Counted from the first letter of the stretch, positions 8,384-17,100 are shown. The stretch: 64,000 bases of DNA from Chryseobacterium aquifrigidense (GCF_006716485.1 NZ_VFPD01000001.1:272760-336759), one strand, 5' to 3'. The notes: generated by a model from the letters alone, not told the origin. Program-made: numbers and translations.

Positions 8384-9736
8384 ATGAAGCTAATTGAACT
8401 GGCAGAAGAATTAAACGTATCTGCAGAAGCCATCAAACAGTTTATTCAGGATTTTGATCTTGAACTGGTAGACTGTGTCAGTACGAATTTTGAGGTAAAA
8501 GAAGATTTTGAAAAGTTTGCCCGCGAAAACGTAGATTTTTTAAGGCTATATGAAAAAGATCTAGATAAAAATAAAACTCTGGAGCAGATTGCTGAAGTCA
8601 TTAAGCAGCCAAAAGATAAGGTTGAAAAAGTGATTAAAGACAATAATCTTAATATTTTCGATAACGGTTTTTTCAAATCTTCCATATCAAGCTATGGAAT
8701 TGATAATAAACTGGGAGGGAATTACCAGTTTGTATATGATTATTTCGGACATAAAACCAGCCTGCAGCAAAGAGATTTTATAGGATACAGAGACCTGTTC
8801 TTTTATACATCCACAGTTCTGGAACCCTTCCTGAATCCACAGCAGATCAAAGACTGGGGCATCAACAAGCCTGCAGGAATTATTCTGTACGGACCTCCCG
8901 GAAGCGGTAAGATATTCTGGGCCAACAAAATTGCTGAAATTATCGGATATCAGTTTAAAGAAGTCAAAAAACATTATCTGGGAACTTCGCTCATAGATGG
9001 CAATGAGATCAATTTCAGTGATTTTTTGCTGAGCATGATGAAGGAAAACAAAATGCTTCTTTTTATGGATGATTTCGATGAAATTATGATGCAGAGAAGG
9101 GCGGAAACAGATGTTGCTTCCTGTAATCTTGAAGCACAGGAACTGATTCTTCATTACATCGGAAAATTTGAAAAAGAAGGCGTTTTGATGGTTGGTTCTG
9201 CTAATTCTGTTTCAGAAATTGACGAAGAAATTCTTGCTCCGGGAAGATTTGATGTGATGATTCCAATATTTCCACCCAATGCTTCCGAGCGTTCAGAAAT
9301 CATTCTGTATGCCATGACCAGAGGATTGGAAGAAGATTCTTTACTCTACAAAATACTTAAAAATAACAAGGCTGATAAAGTTCCTTTCTGGCATGAAATA
9401 TCTTCAAAGATGAAAGCATTCAGCAATACAATGCTGATAGACTTTACCCAAAGCCTGAAGAAAAGAATCAAAAACCTTTATCAAAGAACCAGAAACGAAA
9501 AGCTGAAAATTGATCAGAAACTGTTAGACAGCGCATTGAGAGATGCAGGATCAAAACTTACTGAAGAATACCTTGACCAGGTGGCAAGATTTCTTACAGA
9601 TGCTATTATCAATAATTTTGATGACTTTCAGTTCAGAATCCAGGCATTGAAAAATGAACTTGAAACCTACAGAGTTGTTGAGGAACCACAAAGAGCCATC
9701 GGATTCCAGCATAATGATGAAGGGGATAAGGGATAA
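8384..9736 (+). CDS. AAA+ ATPase-like protein with altered Walker motifs
   Basis: 450 residues. The N-terminus carries two short helical units (about 1-30 and 62-92) resembling the IF-2 N-terminal/winged-helix type (KLIELAEELNVSAEAIKQF). An AAA+ module of the FtsH/katanin style covers about 125-340: Walker A GPPGSGKIF (170-178), Walker B LLFMDDFDE (225-233), sensor-1 N274 and the arginine-finger segment APGRFD (R288). Two catalytic positions differ from the rule: the Walker A Thr/Ser is Ile177 and the Walker B Glu is Asp230. ATP may still bind, but hydrolysis is questionable. The C-terminal 110 residues are helical and unrecognised. No functional partner is obvious nearby. Confidence 0.8.
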   Translation: MKLIELAEELNVSAEAIKQFIQDFDLELVDCVSTNFEVKEDFEKFARENVDFLRLYEKDLDKNKTLEQIAEVIKQPKDKVEKVIKDNNLNIFDNGFFKSSISSYGIDNKLGGNYQFVYDYFGHKTSLQQRDFIGYRDLFFYTSTVLEPFLNPQQIKDWGINKPAGIILYGPPGSGKIFWANKIAEIIGYQFKEVKKHYLGTSLIDGNEINFSDFLLSMMKENKMLLFMDDFDEIMMQRRAETDVASCNLEAQELILHYIGKFEKEGVLMVGSANSVSEIDEEILAPGRFDVMIPIFPPNASERSEIILYAMTRGLEEDSLLYKILKNNKADKVPFWHEISSKMKAFSNTMLIDFTQSLKKRIKNLYQRTRNEKLKIDQKLLDSALRDAGSKLTEEYLDQVARFLTDAIINNFDDFQFRIQALKNELETYRVVEEPQRAIGFQHNDEGDKG

Positions 9737-9739
9737 ACC

Positions 9740-9820
9740 GTTTAAAGTTCAAGGTTTAAAGTTTAAAGTTTAAAGTCTAAGGTTTTATAAAAAATTACTT
9801 ATTACTCATTACTCATTATT
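9740..9820. repeat. Low-complexity repeat tract (TTTAAAG and ATTACTC units)
   Basis: The first half is degenerate GTTTAAA/GTTCAAG heptamers; the second half (9801-9820) is a tandem ATTACTCATT-type array that runs right up to the next start codon. Related tracts occur at 11775-11845, 18055-18095 and 59598-59627. Confidence 0.6.
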
Positions 9821-9821
9821 T

Positions 9822-10925
9822 ATGAACAGCGTCTGGGAACTGGATACTTTCTACAGAAAGCGTGACATTATCATAATCGGTGCCGGATTTTCGGGACTGT
9901 GGACCGCTATATCTGTCAAAGAGAAATATCCTGAAAAATCTGTTCTCATTATTGAACGAAACGCAATCCCATTGGGTGCTTCTACGAGAAATGCCGGCTT
10001 TGCCTGTTTTGGAAGTCTTACCGAAGTTATTGCAGATTCTGAAAAAATGGGCTGGGAAAAAACACTGGAACTCGTTACAATGAGATATAATGGACTTCAG
10101 AAAATCCAACATTATTTCAAAAATAGTGAAATTGATTTCGAACTTAACGGAGGCTATGAAATCGTAAATAATGAAGAACCTTTATCCCGGATTGAAGCAG
10201 TCAATGAAAAACTGAAACCAATAACCGGGCTGGATCAGACTTATACTTTAAAACAGAATAAAATACAGGAATTCGGACTTGGGAAATCTGAATTCCTGAT
10301 TGAAAATCCCTGTGAAGGAAGTCTGCATTCAGGAAAATTATTACAAAAGCTTTTAGAAAAGTGTCATGAACTGAAAATTGAATTTTTATTTGGTACAGAA
10401 GTTCAGCATATTAACGAAACAAACCAAGTTGAGGTTCAGCTTTCAACGGATCTTTCTGTAACAGCAGACCAGCTCATCTATTGCACCAATGCATTCACTT
10501 CAAAGTTTCTGAAAGAAGAAAATATCGTTCCCGCCCGCGGACAGATTCTCCTGACTGAGCCGATAGAAGGATTGAAGCTTAAAGGTACATTTCATTATGA
10601 CAAAGGTTACTACTATTTCAGAAATGTAGGAAACCGGATATTGCTCGGTGGCGGAAGAAATCAGGATTTTAAAACCGAAGAAACCACGGCTTTTGAAACC
10701 ACAGAATTTCTGCAGAATCACTTGGAAAACTTTTTAAGAGAGGTCATCCTTCCTTATAAAGACTTTAAAATTGCCCTTCGTTGGTCAGGAATAATGGCTA
10801 TGGGCGAAGAAAAGTCACCTATTGTGAAGCAGGTTTCAAAGAGACAGTTTTGTGCCGTAAGACTTTCTGGAATGGGAGTTGCTCTGGCTCCGAAGATAGG
10901 GGAAATGGTGGCAGAAATGATATAA
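9822..10925 (+). CDS. FAD-dependent oxidoreductase of the DAO family
   Basis: 367 residues, the usual size for amine/amino-acid oxidase-like flavoproteins (DadA, glycine oxidase, SoxA). The Rossmann dinucleotide motif GAGFSG is at 20-25, followed by the acidic end of the second strand (IIERNAIPLGAST). A C-terminal FAD-contact segment (VRLSGMGVALAPKIG) lies at about 345-360. Such enzymes oxidise a secondary or primary amine using FAD. The substrate is not determinable here and no operon partner gives it away. The ATG at 9822 directly follows the ATTACTC repeat tract. Confidence 0.85.
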   Translation: MNSVWELDTFYRKRDIIIIGAGFSGLWTAISVKEKYPEKSVLIIERNAIPLGASTRNAGFACFGSLTEVIADSEKMGWEKTLELVTMRYNGLQKIQHYFKNSEIDFELNGGYEIVNNEEPLSRIEAVNEKLKPITGLDQTYTLKQNKIQEFGLGKSEFLIENPCEGSLHSGKLLQKLLEKCHELKIEFLFGTEVQHINETNQVEVQLSTDLSVTADQLIYCTNAFTSKFLKEENIVPARGQILLTEPIEGLKLKGTFHYDKGYYYFRNVGNRILLGGGRNQDFKTEETTAFETTEFLQNHLENFLREVILPYKDFKIALRWSGIMAMGEEKSPIVKQVSKRQFCAVRLSGMGVALAPKIGEMVAEMI

Positions 10926-10942
10926 TTATAACGTTGATAAAC

Positions 10943-11434
10943 ATGAAATACTTGCCCTTTGAACGTATTACTTACAAAACAAACTTGTCTGAACAGGAAG
11001 TTTTAACAAGACTTTCCGGTTTTGTAGAGCCTAAAAAATTCGGTTTAGGGAGAAATTATATAAAAGAATATGAAGGATCTATCCATAATAATAGCTTTGA
11101 AATAAGTAAAGTTATTCAGTACAGAAACTCTTTCCTTCCTCAGATAAACGGTAGAATTCAAAATGAAAATAATGGAGCACAAATACAGGTGACCATGTCC
11201 CTACATGCATTTGTCTTCTTTTTTTTAATAGTCTGGTGTTCATTTGCCGTGATTTTCTTCATAGGCGTTTCCATAAGAGCTATAAGAGAAAAAGAAATAT
11301 CGGTAGAGCTTTTTCTTCCTTTAGGTATGCTTTTGTTTGTCTACGCTTTAACTATGATAGGGTTCAAATCGGAAAGCAAACAAGCAAAAGAATATCTTAA
11401 AAGAAGTTTTGACGCTGAAATTATCAACGAGTGA
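10943..11434 (+). CDS. Conserved-type membrane protein of unknown function
   Basis: 163 residues from the ATG at 10943; the frame opens earlier, inside the oxidoreductase gene, but that part reads as out-of-frame sequence. The first 90 residues are a soluble domain (KYLPFERITYKTNLSEQEVL ... YRNSFLPQINGRI), followed by two transmembrane helices (about 95-118 and 128-147) and a basic tail. It resembles small two-helix proteins common in Bacteroidota with no known function. It begins 17 bases after the oxidoreductase stop and may be co-transcribed. Confidence 0.75.
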   Translation: MKYLPFERITYKTNLSEQEVLTRLSGFVEPKKFGLGRNYIKEYEGSIHNNSFEISKVIQYRNSFLPQINGRIQNENNGAQIQVTMSLHAFVFFFLIVWCSFAVIFFIGVSIRAIREKEISVELFLPLGMLLFVYALTMIGFKSESKQAKEYLKRSFDAEIINE

Positions 11435-11435
11435 T

Positions 11436-11708
11436 TTAACTGTTTTCCCACCACTTTAAAATATCTCTTGCAATATCTTCAGCAATAAACTCAGATCTGT
11501 AAAGACCATAACTGACTCCCAACTCGGTTTCTATAATATTTTCAAGCTTTTCCTGATCAGCCCCTTTTTCCAGCTGTTGAAGAAGTTTTTCTGTTAAGTG
11601 ATCAAAACTGTTTTTAGAAAGACCGGGCATTAAATTCATTGAAATGATAAGCTTCTTTAACTGAGCAAAATTTCCATTACGCTCATTAATCCAATCATTG
11701 ATATCCAT
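11436..11708 (-). CDS. Small acidic protein of unknown function
   Basis: 90 residues, acidic, predicted mostly helical, with no signal peptide, membrane segment or motif that I recognise. It ends tail-to-tail with the preceding gene, with one base between the two stop codons. The ATG at 11708 and a sensible amino-acid composition support it being real. Confidence 0.65.
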   Translation of the reverse strand: MDINDWINERNGNFAQLKKLIISMNLMPGLSKNSFDHLTEKLLQQLEKGADQEKLENIIETELGVSYGLYRSEFIAEDIARDILKWWENS

Positions 11709-11774
11709 TTGAACCTGTTTTAAAATATAAATATAAAGGAAAATTTAAATTCCAAAAATTCAAACCTGAACTCT

Positions 11775-11850
11775 GCACCCTGGAACCCGAATCTCGGATT
11801 CAAAACTTTACCCCAAAACTTTAATCCCGAACTTTAAACCCGTATCTCTC
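11775..11850. repeat. Degenerate AACCCGAA / ACTTTAAAC repeat tract upstream of prfB
   Basis: A run of imperfect direct repeats of the types CCCGAA and AAACTTTAA with no coding potential. It belongs with the low-complexity tracts at 9740-9800 and 18055-18095. Confidence 0.45.
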
Positions 11851-11868
11851 CACTCTAAAAGAATTCCT

Positions 11869-11876
11869 TATTTTTG
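11869..11876 (+). promoter_or_regulatory. -7 box (TATTTTTG) of prfB
   Basis: An exact TAnnTTTG match ending 15 bases before the GTG start. Transcription would start at about 11882-11884, leaving a leader of roughly 8-10 bases. No obvious -33 TTTG. Confidence 0.45.
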
Positions 11877-11891
11877 TAAAAAGAAATATTC

Positions 11892-13004
11892 GTGATAAAC
11901 AACGATCAGATAAAAGAAGTTCAATCCAGAATTGAAGACTTACACAGATACCTTCAGATTGAAAAAAAGAAGATTGAAATCGCCAATGATAATGAAAAAA
12001 CTGCGGCACCCGAATTTTGGGATAACCCGAAAACTGCTGAAGCATTTCTAAAACAGCTTCGTTCCAAGAAAAAATGGGTAGAGGGCTATGACGAAATTCA
12101 GACACAGTTTGAAGATCTGCAGGTATTGGCTGATTTTGCTAAAGAAGATCCGGATTCTGAAAAAGAACTGGACGAAACTTTCCCGCAATTGGTGGAGAAA
12201 ATTGAAGATTTGGAATTCAAAAATATGCTTTCTAACGAAGGTGATGAGCTTTCTGCAGTGCTGCAGATTACCGCAGGAGCCGGAGGAACAGAAAGTTGCG
12301 ACTGGGCAGCTATGCTGATGAGAATGTATACGATGTGGGCAGAAAAACAAGGATATAAAATCCGTGAACTGAACTACCAGGAAGGTGATGTAGCCGGGGT
12401 GAAGACCGTTACGCTGGAAATTGAAGGGGAATTTGCTTTTGGATATTTGAGAGGTGAAAACGGAGTACACAGACTTGTAAGGATTTCCCCTTTTGACAGT
12501 AATGCAAAACGCCATACCAGTTTCGTTTCGGTATATGTATATCCTTTGGTGGATGATACTATTGAAATCAACATCAACCCTGCCGATATCAGCTTTGAAA
12601 CAATGAGAGCTTCCGGAGCAGGAGGACAGAACGTCAACAAGGTAGAAACCGCTGTACGTCTTCGTCACGCTCCTACAGGAATTATCATTGAAAACTCAGA
12701 ATCCCGTTCTCAGCTTCAGAATAAAGAAAAAGCAATGCAGCTCCTTCGTTCAAGACTCTATGAAATGGAATTGGAAGAACGTATGAAAGCCAGAAATGAG
12801 ATAGAAGCTAACAAAATGAAAATCGAGTGGGGAAGCCAGATCAGAAACTACGTCATGCATCCATACAAATTGGTAAAAGATGTACGCTCCGGTCATGAAA
12901 CTTCAGATGTGGATGCTGTAATGAACGGAAATATTACTCCTTTCCTGAAAGCATTCTTAATGGCTGATGGAACTGCGATTTCTGATGATGATATGGACAT
13001 ATAA
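11892..13004 (+). CDS. prfB: Peptide chain release factor 2
   Basis: Releases the finished polypeptide at UGA and UAA stop codons. The 370-residue protein has the anticodon-like stop-recognition motif SPF (199-201) and the catalytic GGQ (244-246) that enters the peptidyl-transferase centre. The start codon is GTG at 11892: an in-frame TAA lies 15 bases upstream and no ATG is available. Many bacteria have an in-frame UGA and +1 frameshift near codon 26. Here the equivalent site (residues 21-22) reads CTT CAG straight through, so the autoregulatory frameshift is absent. Confidence 0.97.
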   Translation: MINNDQIKEVQSRIEDLHRYLQIEKKKIEIANDNEKTAAPEFWDNPKTAEAFLKQLRSKKKWVEGYDEIQTQFEDLQVLADFAKEDPDSEKELDETFPQLVEKIEDLEFKNMLSNEGDELSAVLQITAGAGGTESCDWAAMLMRMYTMWAEKQGYKIRELNYQEGDVAGVKTVTLEIEGEFAFGYLRGENGVHRLVRISPFDSNAKRHTSFVSVYVYPLVDDTIEININPADISFETMRASGAGGQNVNKVETAVRLRHAPTGIIIENSESRSQLQNKEKAMQLLRSRLYEMELEERMKARNEIEANKMKIEWGSQIRNYVMHPYKLVKDVRSGHETSDVDAVMNGNITPFLKAFLMADGTAISDDDMDI

Positions 13005-13042
13005 AAATCATGTTTGAATTTTAGTTAAAATCTTATAATTAA

Positions 13043-13074
13043 TTTTTGTTTCAGACATTTTAGACTTACTTTTG
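13043..13074 (+). promoter_or_regulatory. Promoter of the DedA gene
   Basis: TTTTTG (13043-13048), 18 bases, then TACTTTTG (13067-13074), an exact TAnnTTTG. The ATG is 16 bases downstream. One of the best Bacteroidota consensus promoters in the window. Confidence 0.7.
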
Positions 13075-13090
13075 TTGTTCATCGATATTT

Positions 13091-13786
13091 ATGGAAGATT
13101 TCAATAGCTGGAAGGATTTATTAAACCCGGAGTTTTATATAAAAATGGGAGGGTTTTGGCTGATTTTGTTTATTGTTTTTGCTGAAACAGGTCTTTTTGT
13201 AGGATTTTTTCTACCTGGGGATTCACTACTGTTCGTTTCAGGAATTTATGCTGTTGAAATCATCAAAGAGACTTTTGGATCTACAGGAAGCGATTTCTTA
13301 GATACCACATTACTTGCCTCGGGAGTAGCTCTGGCGGCTATTATTGGAAATGAAGTAGGCTACTATTTCGGAAGAAAAGCAGGACCTGCTTTGTATAAAC
13401 GACCGGATTCAATGCTTTTCAAGAAAAAATACCTTTATCAGGCACACGATTTCTTTGAAAAACATGGAGCATTAGCTGTTATTATGGCAAGATTCTTACC
13501 TGTTGTAAGAACTTTTACTCCCATTGTAGCTGGAATTGTAAAGATGGATAAGAAAGAGTTTTTAAGAGATAATATCATTGGCGCGGTATTATGGTCATTC
13601 ATTTTGATCTTTGCGGGCCATTATCTGGACAAACTTTTCATGGAGCAGTTTGGAATCAACCTAAAGCAAAAGCTGGAATACATCATTATCGTCATTGTAT
13701 TGGTAACTACACTTCCGGTGATCATCAAGTTTGTTTTTGGGAAAAAAGAAGATCTTTCCAAATATGAAGATCAGGACTTTGAATAA
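13091..13786 (+). CDS. DedA/VTT-domain membrane protein
   Basis: 231 residues with hydrophobic segments near 17-40, 70-92, 145-165 and 178-208. It carries the DedA signatures: ETGLFVGFFLPGDSLLF (about 32-48), GYYFGRKAG and the MARFLPVVRTFTPIVAG loop with the conserved acidic and arginine residues. DedA proteins act in the inner membrane as lipid (undecaprenyl-phosphate or phospholipid) translocases or proton-dependent transporters; which applies here cannot be told. It has its own promoter and terminator, so probably a single-gene unit. Confidence 0.92.
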   Translation: MEDFNSWKDLLNPEFYIKMGGFWLILFIVFAETGLFVGFFLPGDSLLFVSGIYAVEIIKETFGSTGSDFLDTTLLASGVALAAIIGNEVGYYFGRKAGPALYKRPDSMLFKKKYLYQAHDFFEKHGALAVIMARFLPVVRTFTPIVAGIVKMDKKEFLRDNIIGAVLWSFILIFAGHYLDKLFMEQFGINLKQKLEYIIIVIVLVTTLPVIIKFVFGKKEDLSKYEDQDFE

Positions 13787-13811
13787 ATAAGAATTTCAAT
13801 CAAAAATATAG

Positions 13812-13840
13812 AGCCGTCTCAACACTGAGATGGCTTTTTT
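13812..13840 (+). terminator. Terminator of the DedA gene
   Basis: A 10-bp stem (13812-13821 with 13826-13835, one G-T pair), loop acac, T-run to 13840. Confidence 0.8.
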
Positions 13841-14123
13841 ATATATAGGAGATGTTTTTTACCACGCAAAGCTCGCAAGGTTACTATTATGATCTGTTAC
13901 TTTTCGTTCTTAGAGACGTTTCACTTAGCTAAGTAACCTGCCTCGCTGAACGAAGTGCCTTTGCGATCGATAGAATATAAGCTTTACAATTTCTTTGCGG
14001 ACATAGCGTTTTAAATAGATCTATAAGGCAAAAATTGTTTTTGTACTAGATGTTTAAAAGATTCTTAAAAATGATTGTTTAAAATAGTTGTCTAATTATT
14101 TATTCTTTGCATTAAAGAGGTAA
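13841..14123. other. Intergenic region with decayed repeat-like sequence
   Basis: No gene seen. Bases about 13861-14000 contain several CGCAAAG/CTTTGCG and GTAACC/GGTTAC words in both orientations, resembling a degenerate extragenic repeat. The remainder is plain AT-rich sequence. Confidence 0.4.
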
Positions 14124-14993
14124 CTATTCTTTAATCCATTCCAGAATATTTGGATAGATAATGCTGTCTCTTTTTCTTTTACTGAAGAATCTTGGGGCAT
14201 GTCCGGCACCTTTCATGAAAATGAATTTGTGTGGAATGTTCATCTTGGTAAGCGCAGAGTCCATCGCAATTCCCTGATGCTGGTTGACCAGTACATCATT
14301 GTTTCCCTGAAACAGCAAGGTAGGAACATTCGTAATATTAGCAATAGGACTGGCTTCTTTGAAGGCTTCAGAAACATTTTTCCGTTCAAACTTAGTTCCT
14401 ACTACTTTTTGAAAAGTTGGAGAAGTATATTTTGAATAAAAGGATTTAAGATATTCAGAGCTGTAAAAATCTGTCGGTCCACTTAAAGAGATGATTTTTT
14501 TGATGTGCTCAGGATGCTGGTATCCGTAAAGTAAGGCGAGATGTCCACCGGCACTTTCTCCCAGAAGAATATAATTGTTGGGTTGAAGCTCTGCTTTTTC
14601 CGCCAGGGAATTGAATTTTTCAATGGCGAGCGCAATATCTTCAAGCTGTTGTTTATACGTGATTTTTTTCTTGGAAGAAACCAATCTATAGTTCATATTG
14701 ATACTTGGAATCTTGTTTTCAAAAAGCATTTTCTGAACCTGGATCATATGTTCCTTTTTGCCTAAAGTCCATGCTCCACCATGAACGATAAGTACTACAG
14801 GAGAATCTTCAGCATAATCTTTGGGAAGAAAAACATCCATTTTCTGCCTTTTATGCTCGCCATATTTTAAATTATAGATCTTCTGCTGTCCTCCGGGACC
14901 TACCCAAACTCTGAATTTCGTATTACACGACTGCAAAAGGAAACCAATGCATCCCATGACGAAAAAATGATACCGGAGAATGAGTTTTTTCAT
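14124..14993 (-). CDS. Lipoprotein alpha/beta hydrolase (esterase, BD-FAE/HSL-like)
   Basis: 289 residues with a lipoprotein signal peptide (lipobox LLQSC, Cys23), so membrane-attached outside the cytoplasm. The alpha/beta-hydrolase fold is marked by the oxyanion motif HGGAW (71-75), nucleophile elbow GESAGG (Ser147), Asp233 in GNNDVLV and His265 in GAGHAP. The HGG form suggests a carboxylesterase acting on small or acyl-ester substrates. It is followed, on the same strand, 50 bases beyond the stop of a second secreted hydrolase gene; they may share an operon. Confidence 0.87.
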   Translation of the reverse strand: MKKLILRYHFFVMGCIGFLLQSCNTKFRVWVGPGGQQKIYNLKYGEHKRQKMDVFLPKDYAEDSPVVLIVHGGAWTLGKKEHMIQVQKMLFENKIPSINMNYRLVSSKKKITYKQQLEDIALAIEKFNSLAEKAELQPNNYILLGESAGGHLALLYGYQHPEHIKKIISLSGPTDFYSSEYLKSFYSKYTSPTFQKVVGTKFERKNVSEAFKEASPIANITNVPTLLFQGNNDVLVNQHQGIAMDSALTKMNIPHKFIFMKGAGHAPRFFSKRKRDSIIYPNILEWIKE

Positions 14994-15043
14994 TATTTAA
15001 ATTTACGGAAAATTCTATTGATTATGACGTAATCAATGCTTAA

Positions 15044-16435
15044 TTAGAGCTTTTCTGCTGTTTTTGATGAAAGTCCTTTTTTGATGGTAATAACACCCTT
15101 TTCACCTTCTTTGAAAATAAAAGAGATCTCAGTGTCATCATCCTGCACAAAAAATGTATCCTCTTTTTCAGCCAGTATTCTTACTTTAGGATCTTTGTTG
15201 TTCTGCATAAAAAGCTGTCCGTTTTCGTACAGAATATGGATAATGCTTTCCTCTGAAAGCTGATAATCACCCATGTATTTTTTTAGGATACCGGCACTTA
15301 ATATGGCTTCTTTCTTCGGTTGTGGAAGACTGTAAGGTTGTTCTAAAAGCGCTGCTAAAATAGTATTTCCCGCTTTCTCAAGTTTTTTACTGGTGATATT
15401 GTTCAGAAGAATAATGCAGAGATCATCCTGTGGAAGCATCGCAAAATAACTTGTGGAGCCCTCTATATTTCCGCCATGGTTAATCAGTTTTTTCCCATAA
15501 AGATCATCAATGAACCAGCCATAGCCGTAGCCGCTAAGATAAGGAGTGGTTGCTTTTTTAAATGCTTCTTTGGAAACAATTTTATAATCTCTTAATCCGA
15601 CATAGTAATTGTAAAGATCTTCAACGGTACTGTAAATTTGCCCGGCAGGGCCGGTTAATGTAGAATTCCAGACTTCTGTTTTTTCCTGTTTTGTGTTTGA
15701 AATATAGGAATAAGGAACTGTTTTGTAAGGACTTTTCACAGCCATATAGTTAAACCCGGTATGGGTCATTTTTAAAGGAGTTAAAATTTTTTTTTGTATC
15801 GCATCCTCATAGGAAAGCCCTGTGATTTTTTCAATGATGATTCCCAATACAATATATCCTGAATTGGTATATGAAAACTGAGTGCCGGGTTCAAAAGCCA
15901 GAGGTTCATTTTTAAAAAATGAAAGCTCTTTATCTTTGCTAATACTTTTTCCGGTGTAAAGCAGGCCGAAGTATTCTTTATTTTGTAGTACTTCATAGAT
16001 TCCTGAAGTGTGGGTAAGAAGATGTTCGATTGTAATTTCATTTCCTCTTGGATAATCAGAAATAAATTTTGAAACAGGATCTTTAACCGAAAGTTTCCCT
16101 TCTTCATTTAGCTTTACAATCATCAAGGCTGTGAAAGATTTGGTTAAAGATGCAATCTGATATATACTTTTATCCTGATTGGGTATCTTTTTTTCCGCAT
16201 CTTGCCAGCCATATGATTTTTCGAAAATGTTTTTATTCTGATAATGGATCAAAGCAGTTCCATTAAATTTATTAATACCAGCAAATGCCTTTATAATCCT
16301 GTCTATTTCTTCTTTTTTCTTTTCCTGGTTAATCGTGTTGAAATGATTTTCTGTCTGAGCTTTTAGAGTAGAACAGAATGAACAGAACAGAGAAAACAAA
16401 CATCCTAAAGCTAAAATATGAAATTGACGTTGCAT
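15044..16435 (-). CDS. Secreted serine hydrolase, beta-lactamase/class C (penicillin-binding-like) family
   Basis: 463 residues with an N-terminal signal peptide ending near SFCSTLKAQ. The active-site motifs of serine beta-lactamase-like hydrolases are all present: SLTK (S96, K99), YTNSG (Tyr-x-Asn) near 189-193, and a NHGGN triad equivalent (HGG) near residue 319. A C-terminal domain of about 90 residues (from ILKKYMGDYQL) resembles the lipocalin-like tail of many such proteins. It may be an esterase or D-amino-acid peptidase; these motifs do not prove antibiotic hydrolysis. Confidence 0.88.
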   Translation of the reverse strand: MQRQFHILALGCLFSLFCSFCSTLKAQTENHFNTINQEKKKEEIDRIIKAFAGINKFNGTALIHYQNKNIFEKSYGWQDAEKKIPNQDKSIYQIASLTKSFTALMIVKLNEEGKLSVKDPVSKFISDYPRGNEITIEHLLTHTSGIYEVLQNKEYFGLLYTGKSISKDKELSFFKNEPLAFEPGTQFSYTNSGYIVLGIIIEKITGLSYEDAIQKKILTPLKMTHTGFNYMAVKSPYKTVPYSYISNTKQEKTEVWNSTLTGPAGQIYSTVEDLYNYYVGLRDYKIVSKEAFKKATTPYLSGYGYGWFIDDLYGKKLINHGGNIEGSTSYFAMLPQDDLCIILLNNITSKKLEKAGNTILAALLEQPYSLPQPKKEAILSAGILKKYMGDYQLSEESIIHILYENGQLFMQNNKDPKVRILAEKEDTFFVQDDDTEISFIFKEGEKGVITIKKGLSSKTAEKL

Positions 16436-16463
16436 AGGTATCAGATTTTAAAAACGGTTAAAA

Positions 16464-16946
16464 TTACAGGTTTTCAGCGTAGCAGGATAGAGAATTATTG
16501 TATCTGGGTAAATGTTTGGAAAGGGCTTTCAATGCTAAAGACAGCGCCTCTTTGTGCTTTCCCGCTGAAGAAAGGGACAGTGCTAAAAAAGAATCTACCG
16601 CATCATCCAGTTCATCAGAATAAGTAGATCTCTCTTCCCTTAAAATCTGAATGCTTTCCTCTATTTTCCCATTATTTCTTAAGGTGCTTGCCAGCTGAAT
16701 TCTTGCTCTTCTTCTTCGTAAGCCTGTTAATCCTTTATCTAATGCTGACCTGTACAAAGGTTCTGCTTCTTTTTCATGTCCTGTGGAATCAAAAGCACAG
16801 GCTCTTTCAAAATCAGCAATAGCCTGGGAATCCGTAATTGTAAGTAATTCTACATGATTTTTGATGAGCAGGATAAACGCTTCATTGCTTATTGTTCCCA
16901 GTTTCAGCCATATACTTTGTAATTGGGCTTCCCAGTTTTGATCCAT
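16464..16946 (-). CDS. Tetratricopeptide-repeat protein
   Basis: 160 residues, soluble, with about three TPR-like helical pairs. These are visible at about 40-72 (AIADFERACAFDSTGHEKEA), 75-107 (GLTGLRRRRARIQLASTLRN) and 112-148 (DDAVDSFLALSLSSAGKHKEA). TPR proteins of this type are protein-interaction scaffolds; no partner can be named. It starts with ATG at 16946 and is divergent from the DUF808 gene. Confidence 0.8.
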   Translation of the reverse strand: MDQNWEAQLQSIWLKLGTISNEAFILLIKNHVELLTITDSQAIADFERACAFDSTGHEKEAEPLYRSALDKGLTGLRRRRARIQLASTLRNNGKIEESIQILREERSTYSDELDDAVDSFLALSLSSAGKHKEALSLALKALSKHLPRYNNSLSCYAENL

Positions 16947-17058
16947 TGAATAGATTTAAGCAAAGATATAAAATATTGAAACTGAAGGACTGTTTAACGA
17001 TTCTTATAATTTTCAAAATTATTGTTAGATTATGAATCCAAAAACGGAATTAAATAAT

Positions 17059-17066
17059 TATTTTTG
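17059..17066 (+). promoter_or_regulatory. -7 box (TATTTTTG) of the DUF808 gene
   Basis: An exact TAnnTTTG match 34 bases before the ATG at 17101. No matching -33 element found. Confidence 0.4.
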
Positions 17067-17100
17067 CTGAACTTAACAAAGATTAAAAAATTATTAAAAT

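Noticed and set aside
9801..9820. ATTACTCATT repeats as possible attachment sites of a mobile element
   Set aside because: The matching tract at 59598-59627 is simple sequence; no integrase, tRNA target or composition change lies between them.
12048..12668. 206-codon open frame antisense to prfB
   Set aside because: It lies wholly opposite a highly conserved gene; the Phe/Ser/Cys-rich translation has no domain and mirrors prfB codon bias.
13861..14000. Possible insertion-sequence remnant
   Set aside because: No transposase-like frame, terminal inverted repeats or target duplication could be found.
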